From positions 16,560 through 27,142 of the forward strand of contig DDUX01000069.1 of the NCBI GenBank assembly GCA_002345025.1: a stretch of DNA of 10,583 nucleotides, in the 5' to 3' direction. Of this stretch, positions 1 through 6,337 are shown one piece after another (positions within the stretch are counted from its first letter, which is position 1; the number at the start of each line of letters is the position of its first letter). The position numbers and the translations under genes were made by a program. The notes under the pieces were generated by a model. It had not been told where the DNA came from, made no database searches, and was given only the letters and a program-made list of their open reading frames with translations. Source of the DNA: Candidatus Accumulibacter iunctus. GTDB lineage: Bacteria > Pseudomonadota > Gammaproteobacteria > Burkholderiales > Rhodocyclaceae.

Positions 1-2251
1 TGGCGAGGGCGACGAGCTGCGGGCCCAGCTCGCGGAAATCAAGGCCGTCGGTACCGGTTATCCGTTGCGTGGTTCGCTGCGCGTGGCGCCGGCGTTGCAC
101 GCCGCCGATGCGCCGGCGCAGGGAATTCCGGCTCGCGGCGCGACCTGGATTGACGAGCGCCTGGCGTCGGCCCTCGGTGCCGAGGTCGGTGGCCGGATTG
201 CCGTCGGACAAGGCACGCTGCGGGTCGATGCGGTGCTGACGCTGGAGCCCGATCGCGGCATCAACTTCTTCAGCGTCGCGCCGCGCCTGCTGATGAACCT
301 CGACGACGTGCCGGCGACGGCACTGCTGCAGGTCGGCAGTCGTGTCGCGTACCGCCTGCTGGTCGCTGGCGAGCCGCCGCTGGTGACACGCTTCCAGCGC
401 GAGATCGAAGGGCAACTGGCGCGCGGCCAGCGGATCGAGGACCCGCAGAATGGACGACCGGAGATTCGCAGCGCGCTGGAAAGAGCACAGAAGTTCCTCG
501 GCCTCGCCGCCCTGCTGACGGTGGTTCTGGCCGCCGTGGCGGTGGCGCTCGCCTCGCGGCGCTACGTGCAGCGTCATCTCGACCCCTGCGCCGTGATGCG
601 CTGCCTCGGGGCGACCCAGGGACTGCTGCTGCGGCTTCATCTTGGCCAGTTCGCTGCCCTCGGCCTGCTCGCCGCGCTGGCCGGCTGCGTTCTTGGCTAC
701 ATCGCGCACTTTGCCCTGCACGCCTGGCTGGCGCAACTGCTGGCGACGCCGCTGCCACCACCGGGGCCGCTGCCGGCGCTGCAGGGTATCGCGGTTGGCC
801 TGCTGCTGCTCTTCGGTTTCGCCGTGCCGCCGTTGCTGCAACTCAACCGCGTACCGACGCTGCGTGTCCTGCGGCGCGAACTCGGCAGTCCGCAGGGTGG
901 GACCGTGGTGGGCTACCTGCTCGGCTTCCTGGCGCTCGCCGGACTGATGTTCTGGGTCGCCGGCGAAGTCGAGCTCGGCGCCTACGTGCTGGGCGGATTC
1001 ACTCTGGCGATGCTGCTGTTCGCCCTCGCGGCGCGCATCGCGATCCGCCTGGCGGCGGCGCTGCGCGGCAGCGGCCGCGCGGTCTCCGGGGCCGGGATCG
1101 GCTGGCGTTATGGGCTGGCGAGCCTCGAGCGGCGAGCCAGCGCGAGTGTCGTGCAGATCGTCGCACTGGCGCTCGGCTTCATGGCCCTGCTGTTGCTGAC
1201 GTCGATTCGCGGCGACCTGCTCGACGCCTGGCGGCGCGCGGTGCCGGCCGATGCGCCGAACCGCTTCGTGGTAAACATTCAGCCCGAGCAGGTCGGCCGG
1301 GTGCAGACCGCGCTGCTGGCGCAGGGCGTGTCGACTGAGCTCGCACCGATGGTGCGCGGGCGTCTGATGCGCATCAACGGGGTCGAGGTCGGCGCCGCAA
1401 ACTATACCGACGAGCGCGCGCAGCGCCTGATCGAGCGCGAGTTCAACCTGTCGATGCGGCCGGATCTGCCCGAAGGCAACAGCCTCGGCGCGGGCCGCTG
1501 GTTCGTGCCGGACGAACTCTCCGGCAAGGCGGCCGACGCAGCCGCCTCGGTCGAGGAGGGGCTTGCGCGGACGCTCGGGCTCGCGGTCGGCGACCGCATC
1601 GAGTTCGTCATCGCCGGCGAACGCATCGGCATGAAGATCGTCGGCTTGCGCAAGGTCAACTGGGACACCATGCGCGTCAACTTCTTCGTCCTCACGCCGC
1701 CGGTGGTTCTCGCAGGCTACCCGGCAAGCTGGATCACCAGTTTTCATCTGCCGGCGGAGAAGGCCGACCTGATCAATCGACTGGTCCGGGATTTCCCGAA
1801 TCTGACGGTGATCGATGTCGCAGCGATCCTGCGCCAGTTGCAGTCAATCATGGAACAGGTGGCGCGGGCCGTGCAGTTCATCTTCCTGTTCACGCTTGCG
1901 GCAGGAATCATCGTTCTTTACGCGGCGCTGGCTTCGGCAGCCGAGGAGCGGCGCTACGAGTTGGCCGTCATGCGCGCCCTCGGCGCCCGGCGCGAGCAGT
2001 TGCGGCGCGCGTTGCTCGCCGAGTTCGCCGCCATTGGTGGCTTTGCCGGCCTGATCGCCGCGCTCGGCGCGATTGCCGTCGGTCAGTTCCTGGCGCACCA
2101 GGTCTTCCGCTTCGAGGTCGCGATCAACGTGTGGCTGGTGCCGTTGGCGATCGGCGGTGGTGCGCTGCTGGTCACTGCTGCCGGCTGGTTCGCCGCCGCC
2201 CGCCTGCTGCAGAACGCTCCGCTCGACGCTCTGCGCGCCGGCAGCAGCTAG
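1..2251 (+). CDS. FtsX-type ABC transporter permease, YbbP (COG3127) family, 5'-truncated
   Basis: The frame is open from base 2 to the TAG at 2249-2251, giving 749 visible residues. The TTG at 65 is only an internal codon: in-frame residues before it (ending AVGTGYP) continue typical family sequence, so the true start lies outside the window, perhaps 80-100 residues upstream given the roughly 800-residue family length. The order is an extracytoplasmic segment (to about residue 160), helices at about 165-185, 210-240, 260-282, 302-320, 325-345 and 380-400, a second extracytoplasmic domain (about 400-620), then three final helices (about 623-645, 668-697, 708-730). The signature after the seventh helix, EERRYELAVMRALGARREQ, is the FtsX/MacB coupling region. 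Family members work with a YbbA-type ATPase and are implied in moving lipophilic or envelope substrates; the substrate is unknown. The ATPase gene would lie upstream, out of view. The family call is firm, the role is not. Confidence 0.9.
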   Translation, partial: GEGDELRAQLAEIKAVGTGYPLRGSLRVAPALHAADAPAQGIPARGATWIDERLASALGAEVGGRIAVGQGTLRVDAVLTLEPDRGINFFSVAPRLLMNLDDVPATALLQVGSRVAYRLLVAGEPPLVTRFQREIEGQLARGQRIEDPQNGRPEIRSALERAQKFLGLAALLTVVLAAVAVALASRRYVQRHLDPCAVMRCLGATQGLLLRLHLGQFAALGLLAALAGCVLGYIAHFALHAWLAQLLATPLPPPGPLPALQGIAVGLLLLFGFAVPPLLQLNRVPTLRVLRRELGSPQGGTVVGYLLGFLALAGLMFWVAGEVELGAYVLGGFTLAMLLFALAARIAIRLAAALRGSGRAVSGAGIGWRYGLASLERRASASVVQIVALALGFMALLLLTSIRGDLLDAWRRAVPADAPNRFVVNIQPEQVGRVQTALLAQGVSTELAPMVRGRLMRINGVEVGAANYTDERAQRLIEREFNLSMRPDLPEGNSLGAGRWFVPDELSGKAADAAASVEEGLARTLGLAVGDRIEFVIAGERIGMKIVGLRKVNWDTMRVNFFVLTPPVVLAGYPASWITSFHLPAEKADLINRLVRDFPNLTVIDVAAILRQLQSIMEQVARAVQFIFLFTLAAGIIVLYAALASAAEERRYELAVMRALGARREQLRRALLAEFAAIGGFAGLIAALGAIAVGQFLAHQVFRFEVAINVWLVPLAIGGGALLVTAAGWFAAARLLQNAPLDALRAGSS

Positions 2252-2296
2252 AGCGGTGGGGTGGTGCGGCAAGGCTGCTCCCGCCTGACTCGAGGA

Positions 2297-2310
2297 GGCC
2301 GCCGGCGGCC
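2297..2310. repeat. 14-bp perfect palindrome after the permease gene
   Basis: The sequence ggccgccggcggcc equals its own reverse complement and lies 46 bases after the permease stop. As RNA it could fold as a 5-bp GC stem with a 4-base loop. No T-run follows, so it is at best a weak or Rho-assisted end for the permease transcript. It may also be chance in GC-rich DNA. Confidence 0.3.
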
Positions 2311-2414
2311 GGGCATCCGGTATCATATCGCTGCTGACGGGTCGCGGTGGCCGACGTTCTCTGCCGCTTCCCGTCGCGTTTTTCGAACCATATTGAGCGG
2401 AGGGGAGTTGCGCC

Positions 2415-3386
2415 ATGACTGAGAAGACATTGCTGGTATTGCGGCACGGAAAGTCCGACTGGGCTACCGGTCACGAGGATTTTCACCGGCCGCTGGTCGA
2501 TCGCGGCCGCCTGGGCAGTCAGAAGATGGGCGCGTGGATCAAGAATAACAAGCTGGTTCCCGATCTGGTTCTCAGCTCGACGGCGGAACGTGCCCGCGCG
2601 ACGACGGTGGCGGCGTGCAAGGCGATGGGTCTGCCGCTGAAGACGGTGCGCTGGGACGAACGGCTCTACGCGGCGCCGGTCCAGGATCTGCTGGCGGCGC
2701 TGGCCGATTGTCCGAAGAGCACCCGGCGGGTGATGGTCGTCGGGCACAACCCGGGGCTCGAGGATCTGGTGGCTTATCTGAGTCGCGAACAGCTCGCGAT
2801 TCCGGATGATGGCAAGCTGTTGCCGACCTCGGCGCTGGCGCGGCTGGAGATGGTCGAAGGCTGGTCCGACCTGACGCGCGGCAGCGGCAGACTGATCTCG
2901 CTGACGCGTCCCGGACAGGTGCCCGAGATCCCCGTGGCGGAGGTCGCCGAGGAAGCGGACCTGGGGCCGGTGCCGGACTACTTCTTCACCCAGTCGGCGG
3001 TTCTCCCGTACCGGCTGGTCGATGGCTGGCTCGAGATCATGCTGATCGCCTCGCGCAAGGGGACCCGCTGGGTGGTTCCGAAGGGTGTCAAGGAGCCGGA
3101 ACTGTCGCTGCGCGATTCAGCCGCCAAGGAGGCACTGGAAGAGGGCGGCGTGCGCGGCAGCGTCGCCGCCGAGCCGATCGGCAACTACGAATACAAGAAG
3201 TGGGGTGGTGTCTGCGCGGTGACGGTCTTCCCGATGGAAGTGACCGAGTGCATTCCGGAAGAAGAGTGGGAAGAGAGCCACCGTGAGCGGCGCTGGGTCG
3301 AGCCAAAGGAGGCCCGGCGCCTGCTCGACGAAGGCGCGTTGCGGAAAATGGTCGGCAAGCTCGACAAGCGCCTCGGCAAGGGCTGA
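2415..3386 (+). CDS. SixA-type histidine phosphatase fused to a Nudix hydrolase
   Basis: This is a 323-residue two-domain protein. The N-terminal half (about 1-165) is a SixA-like histidine phosphatase: the RHG motif is at 10-12 with nucleophile H11, there is an SSTAERAR segment at 54-61, and the second catalytic His is H111 in VGHNPG. SixA removes phosphate from phosphohistidine. After a linker rich in V, A, E and P (about 166-185) the C-terminal half is a Nudix domain. Its box spans 224-246 and ends KEALEEGGV, with metal-ligand glutamates E239, E242 and E243. The usual Glu at box position 7 is Leu and the Arg of REU is Lys; PKG-V-EP-LS wording resembles DIPP-like Nudix proteins acting on diphosphoinositol or dinucleoside polyphosphates. 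The ATG is supported by ggaggggag at 2399-2407, 7 bases upstream. The protein looks soluble. Domain calls are firm; substrates are inferred. Mycobacterial MutT1 has the same two domains in the opposite order. Confidence 0.9.
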   Translation: MTEKTLLVLRHGKSDWATGHEDFHRPLVDRGRLGSQKMGAWIKNNKLVPDLVLSSTAERARATTVAACKAMGLPLKTVRWDERLYAAPVQDLLAALADCPKSTRRVMVVGHNPGLEDLVAYLSREQLAIPDDGKLLPTSALARLEMVEGWSDLTRGSGRLISLTRPGQVPEIPVAEVAEEADLGPVPDYFFTQSAVLPYRLVDGWLEIMLIASRKGTRWVVPKGVKEPELSLRDSAAKEALEEGGVRGSVAAEPIGNYEYKKWGGVCAVTVFPMEVTECIPEEEWEESHRERRWVEPKEARRLLDEGALRKMVGKLDKRLGKG

Positions 3387-3405
3387 CGCGGCGCCCGCAC
3401 GACGA

Positions 3406-3564
3406 CTAGCGGCCGAGGTCTTCCTCGGCCAGCCAGGCCTCGATTTCGAGGTAATCCTTGCTGTTCTGGCGGATGACGAGGAAGAACACCAGCACCAGAG
3501 CCAGCGCGAAGAGCAGCAGGGGAAGCTCCTGCCAGCCCGGACCTGCAAGTAGTTGCTCAGTCAT
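3406..3564 (-). CDS. Small single-helix membrane protein, function unknown
   Basis: This encodes 52 residues, starting at the ATG complementary to 3562-3564 and ending at TAG (3408-3406). A longer frame reaches 3717, but a near-perfect GGAGGAG just upstream of this ATG decides the start, and the extra N-terminal residues would be an Arg-rich shadow. Residues 1-13 are polar, 14-31 form one strongly hydrophobic helix (ELPLLLFALALVLVFFLV), and the rest is charged (RQNSKDYLEIEAWLAEEDLGR in two parts, net acidic). It has no Cys or His and no signal-peptidase site, so it is probably an inner-membrane anchor with a cytoplasmic acidic tail, or a subunit of a larger complex. I do not recognise the family. 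It lies downstream of serA in the same direction, 182 bases away, and converges on the SixA-Nudix gene with 19 bases between stops. Confidence 0.7.
   Translation of the reverse strand: MTEQLLAGPGWQELPLLLFALALVLVFFLVIRQNSKDYLEIEAWLAEEDLGR
3411..3430. repeat. 8-bp perfect stem-loop at the convergent gene ends
   Basis: Bases 3411-3418 (ggccgagg) and 3423-3430 (cctcggcc) pair perfectly around a 4-base loop (tctt). It lies in the last codons of the 52-aa gene and 24 bases beyond the stop of the SixA-Nudix gene. No T-run follows on either strand, so it is not a standard intrinsic terminator. It could still stabilise the 3' end of the + strand mRNA or aid termination in both directions. Confidence 0.4.
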
Positions 3565-3567
3565 CGT

Positions 3568-3574
3568 CTCCTCC
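3568..3574 (-). promoter_or_regulatory. Strong ribosome binding site for the 52-aa membrane protein
   Basis: On the - strand the sequence reads ggaggag followed by acg and the ATG at 3564. It is close to the ideal anti-16S pairing, with short spacing, and it fixes the start of the small gene against the longer upstream frame. Confidence 0.65.
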
Positions 3575-3595
3575 GGTTCGCATGTGGCCACAAGT

Positions 3596-3621
3596 CGGTA
3601 CCGTCGCCGACGGCTGCAGCC
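3596..3621. repeat. Three overlapping palindromes upstream of the 52-aa gene
   Basis: Three perfect palindromic units follow one another: cggtaccg (3596-3603), ccgtcgccgacgg (3601-3613, odd centre) and ggctgcagcc (3612-3621). They sit 32-57 bases upstream of the small membrane protein start, where a promoter or operator could lie. I see no clear -10/-35 pair here. Regulatory use is inferred from position only. Confidence 0.35.
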
Positions 3622-3686
3622 CAACGGCTCTGACCGGCGCCCGTCGCCCGTGGTTCCCCTGCCGGTGGTCGGGCGCGCTCCGGGGT

Positions 3687-3708
3687 GCTGCCGGCGCGCT
3701 GCCGGCGC
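3687..3708. repeat. 11-bp perfect tandem repeat between serA and the 52-aa gene
   Basis: The unit gctgccggcgc occurs twice without a gap (3687-3697 and 3698-3708). It lies in the 182-base space downstream of serA. The internal gccggc palindromes allow several alternative GC hairpins in the RNA. Confidence 0.45.
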
Positions 3709-3720
3709 GCCGCGCACGGC

Positions 3721-3733
3721 CTGCCGGCGGCAG
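3721..3733 (-). terminator. Possible GC hairpin just past the serA stop
   Basis: ctgccggcggcag is a near-palindrome (outer stem ctgcc/ggcag, 3-base loop) 13 bases beyond the serA stop in the direction of transcription. No T-run follows it on the - strand. It may be a 3'-end stabiliser, a Rho-assisted stop, or chance. Confidence 0.25.
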
Positions 3734-3746
3734 TTCCCCGGTGGAC

Positions 3747-4919
3747 TCAGATCACCCGTACGCGGATCACGTGCGCCACCCCGCGGATGGCCTCGATCAC
3801 CGCGGCATCCGGCCCGCTTTCGACGTCCATGAGGTTGAACGCGAGTTCGCCACGGCTCTTGTTCACCATGTCGACGACGTTCACCCGGTTGTCTGCCAGG
3901 ATCGACAGGACCTTGCCGAGGACGCCCGAGACGTTCTCGTTGGCGAAGGTGATGCGCACCGTTCCCGGGCTGCGCTCCATGGCGATCTTCGGGTAATTCA
4001 CCGAGTTCGTGATGTTGCCGTTCTCGAGATAATCGACGAGCTGGTTGGCGGCCATCACCGCGCAGTTCTCCTCGGATTCCTCGGTGCTGGCGCCAATGTG
4101 CGGCATGGCGATGATCTTCGGGTTGCCCAGCAGCTCCGGCTCGGGGAAGTCGCAGACGTACCTGCCGAGCCGCCCGGCGTCGAGGCTGCGCAGCAGCGCA
4201 GCCGGATCGACGATCGCGTCGCGGGCGAAGTTGAGCAGAACGGCGCCCGGCTTGATCACCGCCAGCGTATCGTCGTTGATCATGTGCCGCGTCGTATCGA
4301 CTGCCGGGACATGCAGCGAAACGTAGTCGGAACGGGCGAGCAGCGATTGCAGGTTCTCCATCCGGCTGACTTCGTTCGACAGCCGCCAGGCGGCGTCGAT
4401 CGACAGCACCGGGTCGAAGCCGACGACGGTCATGCCCATCGCCAGCGCCATGTCTGCGACCATCGAGCCGATCGCACCGAGGCCGACGATGCCGAGGGTC
4501 TTGCCGTGCAGTTCGGTACCGGCGAAGCGGGACTTCGCCTTTTCCACCAGCGGTGACATCTCGGCCGAATCCTTGATCGCGGACAGCGACTGGACGTAGT
4601 TCATGCCCTCGATGATGCCGCGCGCGCTGAGCAGCATGCCCGCCATCACCAGTTCCTTGACGGCGTTGGCGTTGGCACCGGGGGTGTTGAAGACGACGAT
4701 CCCCTGCTTGCCGTACTCGGCAACCGGTACGTTATTGACGCCAGCGCCGGCGCGGGCGACGGCGACGAGGGTGGCGGGGACCTCGATTCCCTGCAGCTTC
4801 TGGCTGCGCAGGAGGAAGGCATCGGGATGGGCGATGTCGCTTCCAACTTCGTACGACTTGCGAGGAAAACGCTCCAGACCCTTGATGGAAATCTGGTTAT
4901 AGGTTCTTACCTTGTACAT
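3747..4919 (-). CDS. serA: D-3-phosphoglycerate dehydrogenase, short form with C-terminal ACT domain
   Basis: This 390-residue protein should oxidise 3-phosphoglycerate to 3-phosphohydroxypyruvate with NAD, the first step of phosphorylated serine synthesis, in the cytosol. The N-terminal substrate-binding part contains VARAGAGVNNVPV (53-65). The Rossmann motif GLGAIG is at 146-151, with a likely NAD-ribose Asp at D169. Catalytic residues appear to be R233 (NFARDAIVD), E260 in a compact FPEPELLGNP segment and H274 (MPHIGAST). An ACT domain follows (about 320-390: TVRITFANENVSGVLGKVLS onward), so feedback control by an amino acid such as serine is plausible. E. coli SerA is about 410 residues; the long alphaproteobacterial form is about 525, so this is a short form. 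The ATG at 4919 has no clear Shine-Dalgarno sequence; it lies 55 bases after the serC stop, suggesting one transcript. Confidence 0.93.
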   Translation of the reverse strand: MYKVRTYNQISIKGLERFPRKSYEVGSDIAHPDAFLLRSQKLQGIEVPATLVAVARAGAGVNNVPVAEYGKQGIVVFNTPGANANAVKELVMAGMLLSARGIIEGMNYVQSLSAIKDSAEMSPLVEKAKSRFAGTELHGKTLGIVGLGAIGSMVADMALAMGMTVVGFDPVLSIDAAWRLSNEVSRMENLQSLLARSDYVSLHVPAVDTTRHMINDDTLAVIKPGAVLLNFARDAIVDPAALLRSLDAGRLGRYVCDFPEPELLGNPKIIAMPHIGASTEESEENCAVMAANQLVDYLENGNITNSVNYPKIAMERSPGTVRITFANENVSGVLGKVLSILADNRVNVVDMVNKSRGELAFNLMDVESGPDAAVIEAIRGVAHVIRVRVI

Positions 4920-4954
4920 GGCTAAATGACCCGAAGGTGGTTGGTGAGGCGATG

Positions 4955-4969
4955 CCTGGCCGTGCCAGG
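4955..4969. repeat. 6-bp perfect hairpin between serC and serA
   Basis: cctggc (4955-4960) and gccagg (4964-4969) pair perfectly around a 3-base loop. It fills part of the 55-base gap, just after the serC stop. No T-run follows on the - strand, so full termination is unlikely. It could tune read-through, mRNA processing or the relative output of the two genes. Confidence 0.45.
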
Positions 4970-4974
4970 AGAAA

Positions 4975-6090
4975 TCATGCGGCGACCTGTTCGTACGCCC
5001 AGGCCAGCCAGGGCATCAGCGCCTGCAGGTCGGCGCTCTCGATCGTCGCGCCGCACCAGATGCGGATTCCTGCCGGCGCATCCTTGTAGGAACCGATGTC
5101 GCAAGCGACACCTTCGGCTTCCAGCAGCTTGACCATCTTCTTCACCTGCTCGGCCGCCAGCGTGACGCTCAGGCAGACGCTGGTATTCGAGCGCGTTGCC
5201 GGGTCACGGGCGAGGAAGGAGATCCAGTCGTTGGCGGCGACGAAGTCGGCGATGACGCCGAGGTTGGCCTCGCTGCGCGCAATCGCCGCACCGACCCCGC
5301 CGATGCTCTCGATCCACTGCAGCGCGTCGAGATAGTCGGCGACGCAGAGCATCGACGGCGTATTGATCGTCTCGCCGCGGAAGATGCCCTCGCTCAGCTT
5401 GCCACCCGAGGTCAGGCGGAAGACCTTGGGCAGCGGCCAAGGCGGCGTGTAGCTCTCGAGCCGGGCGACGGCTCGCGGGCCGAGGATTAGCATGCCGTGC
5501 GCCCCTTCGCCGCCGAGCACCTTCTGCCACGAGAAGGTCACCACGTCCAGCTTCTGCCACGGCAGATCCATCGCGAAGACGGCCGACGTCGCGTCACAGA
5601 TGGTCAGCCCGGCACGATCGTCGGCAATCCAGTCGCCGTTCGGTACCTTCACACCCGAGGTGGTGCCATTCCACGTGAAGACGACGTCGTTGTCGAAGTT
5701 GATCTGCGACAGATCGACGATGTCGCCGTAGTCGGCCTTGAGGACGCGTGCGTCGGCGAGTTTCAGCTGCTTGACGACATCGGTTGCCCAGCCCGATCCG
5801 AAGGACTCCCAGGCAAGGACGTCCACGCCGCGCTGGCCGAGCAGCGACCACATCGCCATCTCGACCGCGCCGGTATCCGAACCCGGCACGACCCCGACGC
5901 GATAACCCTCCGGCAGGCCGAGGATGCGCGCCGTCTCGCTGCACGCGAGCGCAAGCGCCTTCTTGCCCAGTGCCGAGCGGTGCGAGCGGCCCAGGGTGTC
6001 GAGCCGGAGGGCGCTGACGTCATATCCGGGGCGTTTGCTGCACGGTCCCGACGAGAAATTGGGGTTGCGGGGTTTCACTGTGGGTTGCAT
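4975..6090 (-). CDS. serC: Phosphoserine aminotransferase, Methanosarcina/alphaproteobacterial type
   Basis: This 371-residue PLP enzyme should convert 3-phosphohydroxypyruvate and glutamate to phosphoserine and 2-oxoglutarate, the second step of serine synthesis. The frame extends upstream to 6363, but the family begins near RNPNFSSGPC, so the ATG at 6090 is chosen; agagg lies about 7 bases upstream and the longer N-terminus is low-complexity. Visible landmarks are GRSHRS (34-39), the PLP phosphate-binding SDTGAVEMA (71-79), W140-NGTTSG, D166 in ICDATSA for the pyridine nitrogen, and K190 in TFSWQKVLGGEGAHG, the Schiff-base lysine. ETINTPSML (240-248) and RSNTSVCL (300-307) are also typical. 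The wording matches the TIGR01365-type SerC of rhizobia and Methanosarcina rather than the E. coli type. It is followed by serA. Family assignment is strong. Confidence 0.94.
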   Translation of the reverse strand: MQPTVKPRNPNFSSGPCSKRPGYDVSALRLDTLGRSHRSALGKKALALACSETARILGLPEGYRVGVVPGSDTGAVEMAMWSLLGQRGVDVLAWESFGSGWATDVVKQLKLADARVLKADYGDIVDLSQINFDNDVVFTWNGTTSGVKVPNGDWIADDRAGLTICDATSAVFAMDLPWQKLDVVTFSWQKVLGGEGAHGMLILGPRAVARLESYTPPWPLPKVFRLTSGGKLSEGIFRGETINTPSMLCVADYLDALQWIESIGGVGAAIARSEANLGVIADFVAANDWISFLARDPATRSNTSVCLSVTLAAEQVKKMVKLLEAEGVACDIGSYKDAPAGIRIWCGATIESADLQALMPWLAWAYEQVAA

Positions 6091-6170
6091 GGTTGCCTCT
6101 GTCTCGGAAAAAGGAAAGCCGGGTTGGTGCTTCAGCGACGGTCTGCGGACCTCCGGGAAGCAAGCGTGGG

Positions 6171-6199
6171 ATTGTAGCAGAGAGTGTTTTTTGCGGCAG
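6171..6199 (-). promoter_or_regulatory. Candidate sigma-70 promoter for serC-serA
   Basis: On the - strand TACAAT (complement of attgta, 6171-6176) is a good -10 hexamer, five of six to consensus. With a 17-base spacer the -35 position reads CTGCCG (6194-6199), only a weak match. An A-run lies at the upstream end of the spacer. Transcription would begin about 75 bases before the serC ATG. The -10 is convincing, the -35 is not. Confidence 0.4.
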
Positions 6200-6203
6200 C
6201 ACG

Positions 6204-6235
6204 CGGCTGTCCGCAGCTGGAGTCTGCGGCAGCCG
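6204..6235. repeat. 11-bp interrupted inverted repeat upstream of the serC promoter
   Basis: Outer arms cggct (6204-6208) and agccg (6231-6235) and inner arms ccgcag (6211-6216) and ctgcgg (6224-6229) pair around a 7-base loop, with a small asymmetric bulge. It lies just upstream of the candidate -35 of serC and about 100 bases before ychJ. It could be an operator for the divergent genes, or a structure left by GC bias. Confidence 0.35.
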
Positions 6236-6337
6236 GGCGGGCACAGGCGCTGTTGCGGCCAGCGATCGATTCGCCTGGCGTCGGTCCGCAGGCTGTGGCA
6301 TCCTTGGCCGGTCAGCAGAGGCGGCGGGCAGGAGACA

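Noticed and set aside
2321..2326. tatcat as a -10 box for the SixA-Nudix gene
   Set aside because: No acceptable -35 lies 16-18 bases upstream (the region is GC-only), so the single hexamer is not enough to call a promoter.
3582..4556. 324-residue + strand frame opposite serA
   Set aside because: Its His/Asp/Arg-rich composition is typical of the antisense of a GC-rich gene. serA on the other strand is a full-length recognised enzyme.
6091..6337. Riboswitch or leader peptide ahead of serC
   Set aside because: I could not fit a glycine, serine-related or other known riboswitch core to this stretch, and no short Ser-rich leader frame with a terminator/antiterminator pair is visible.
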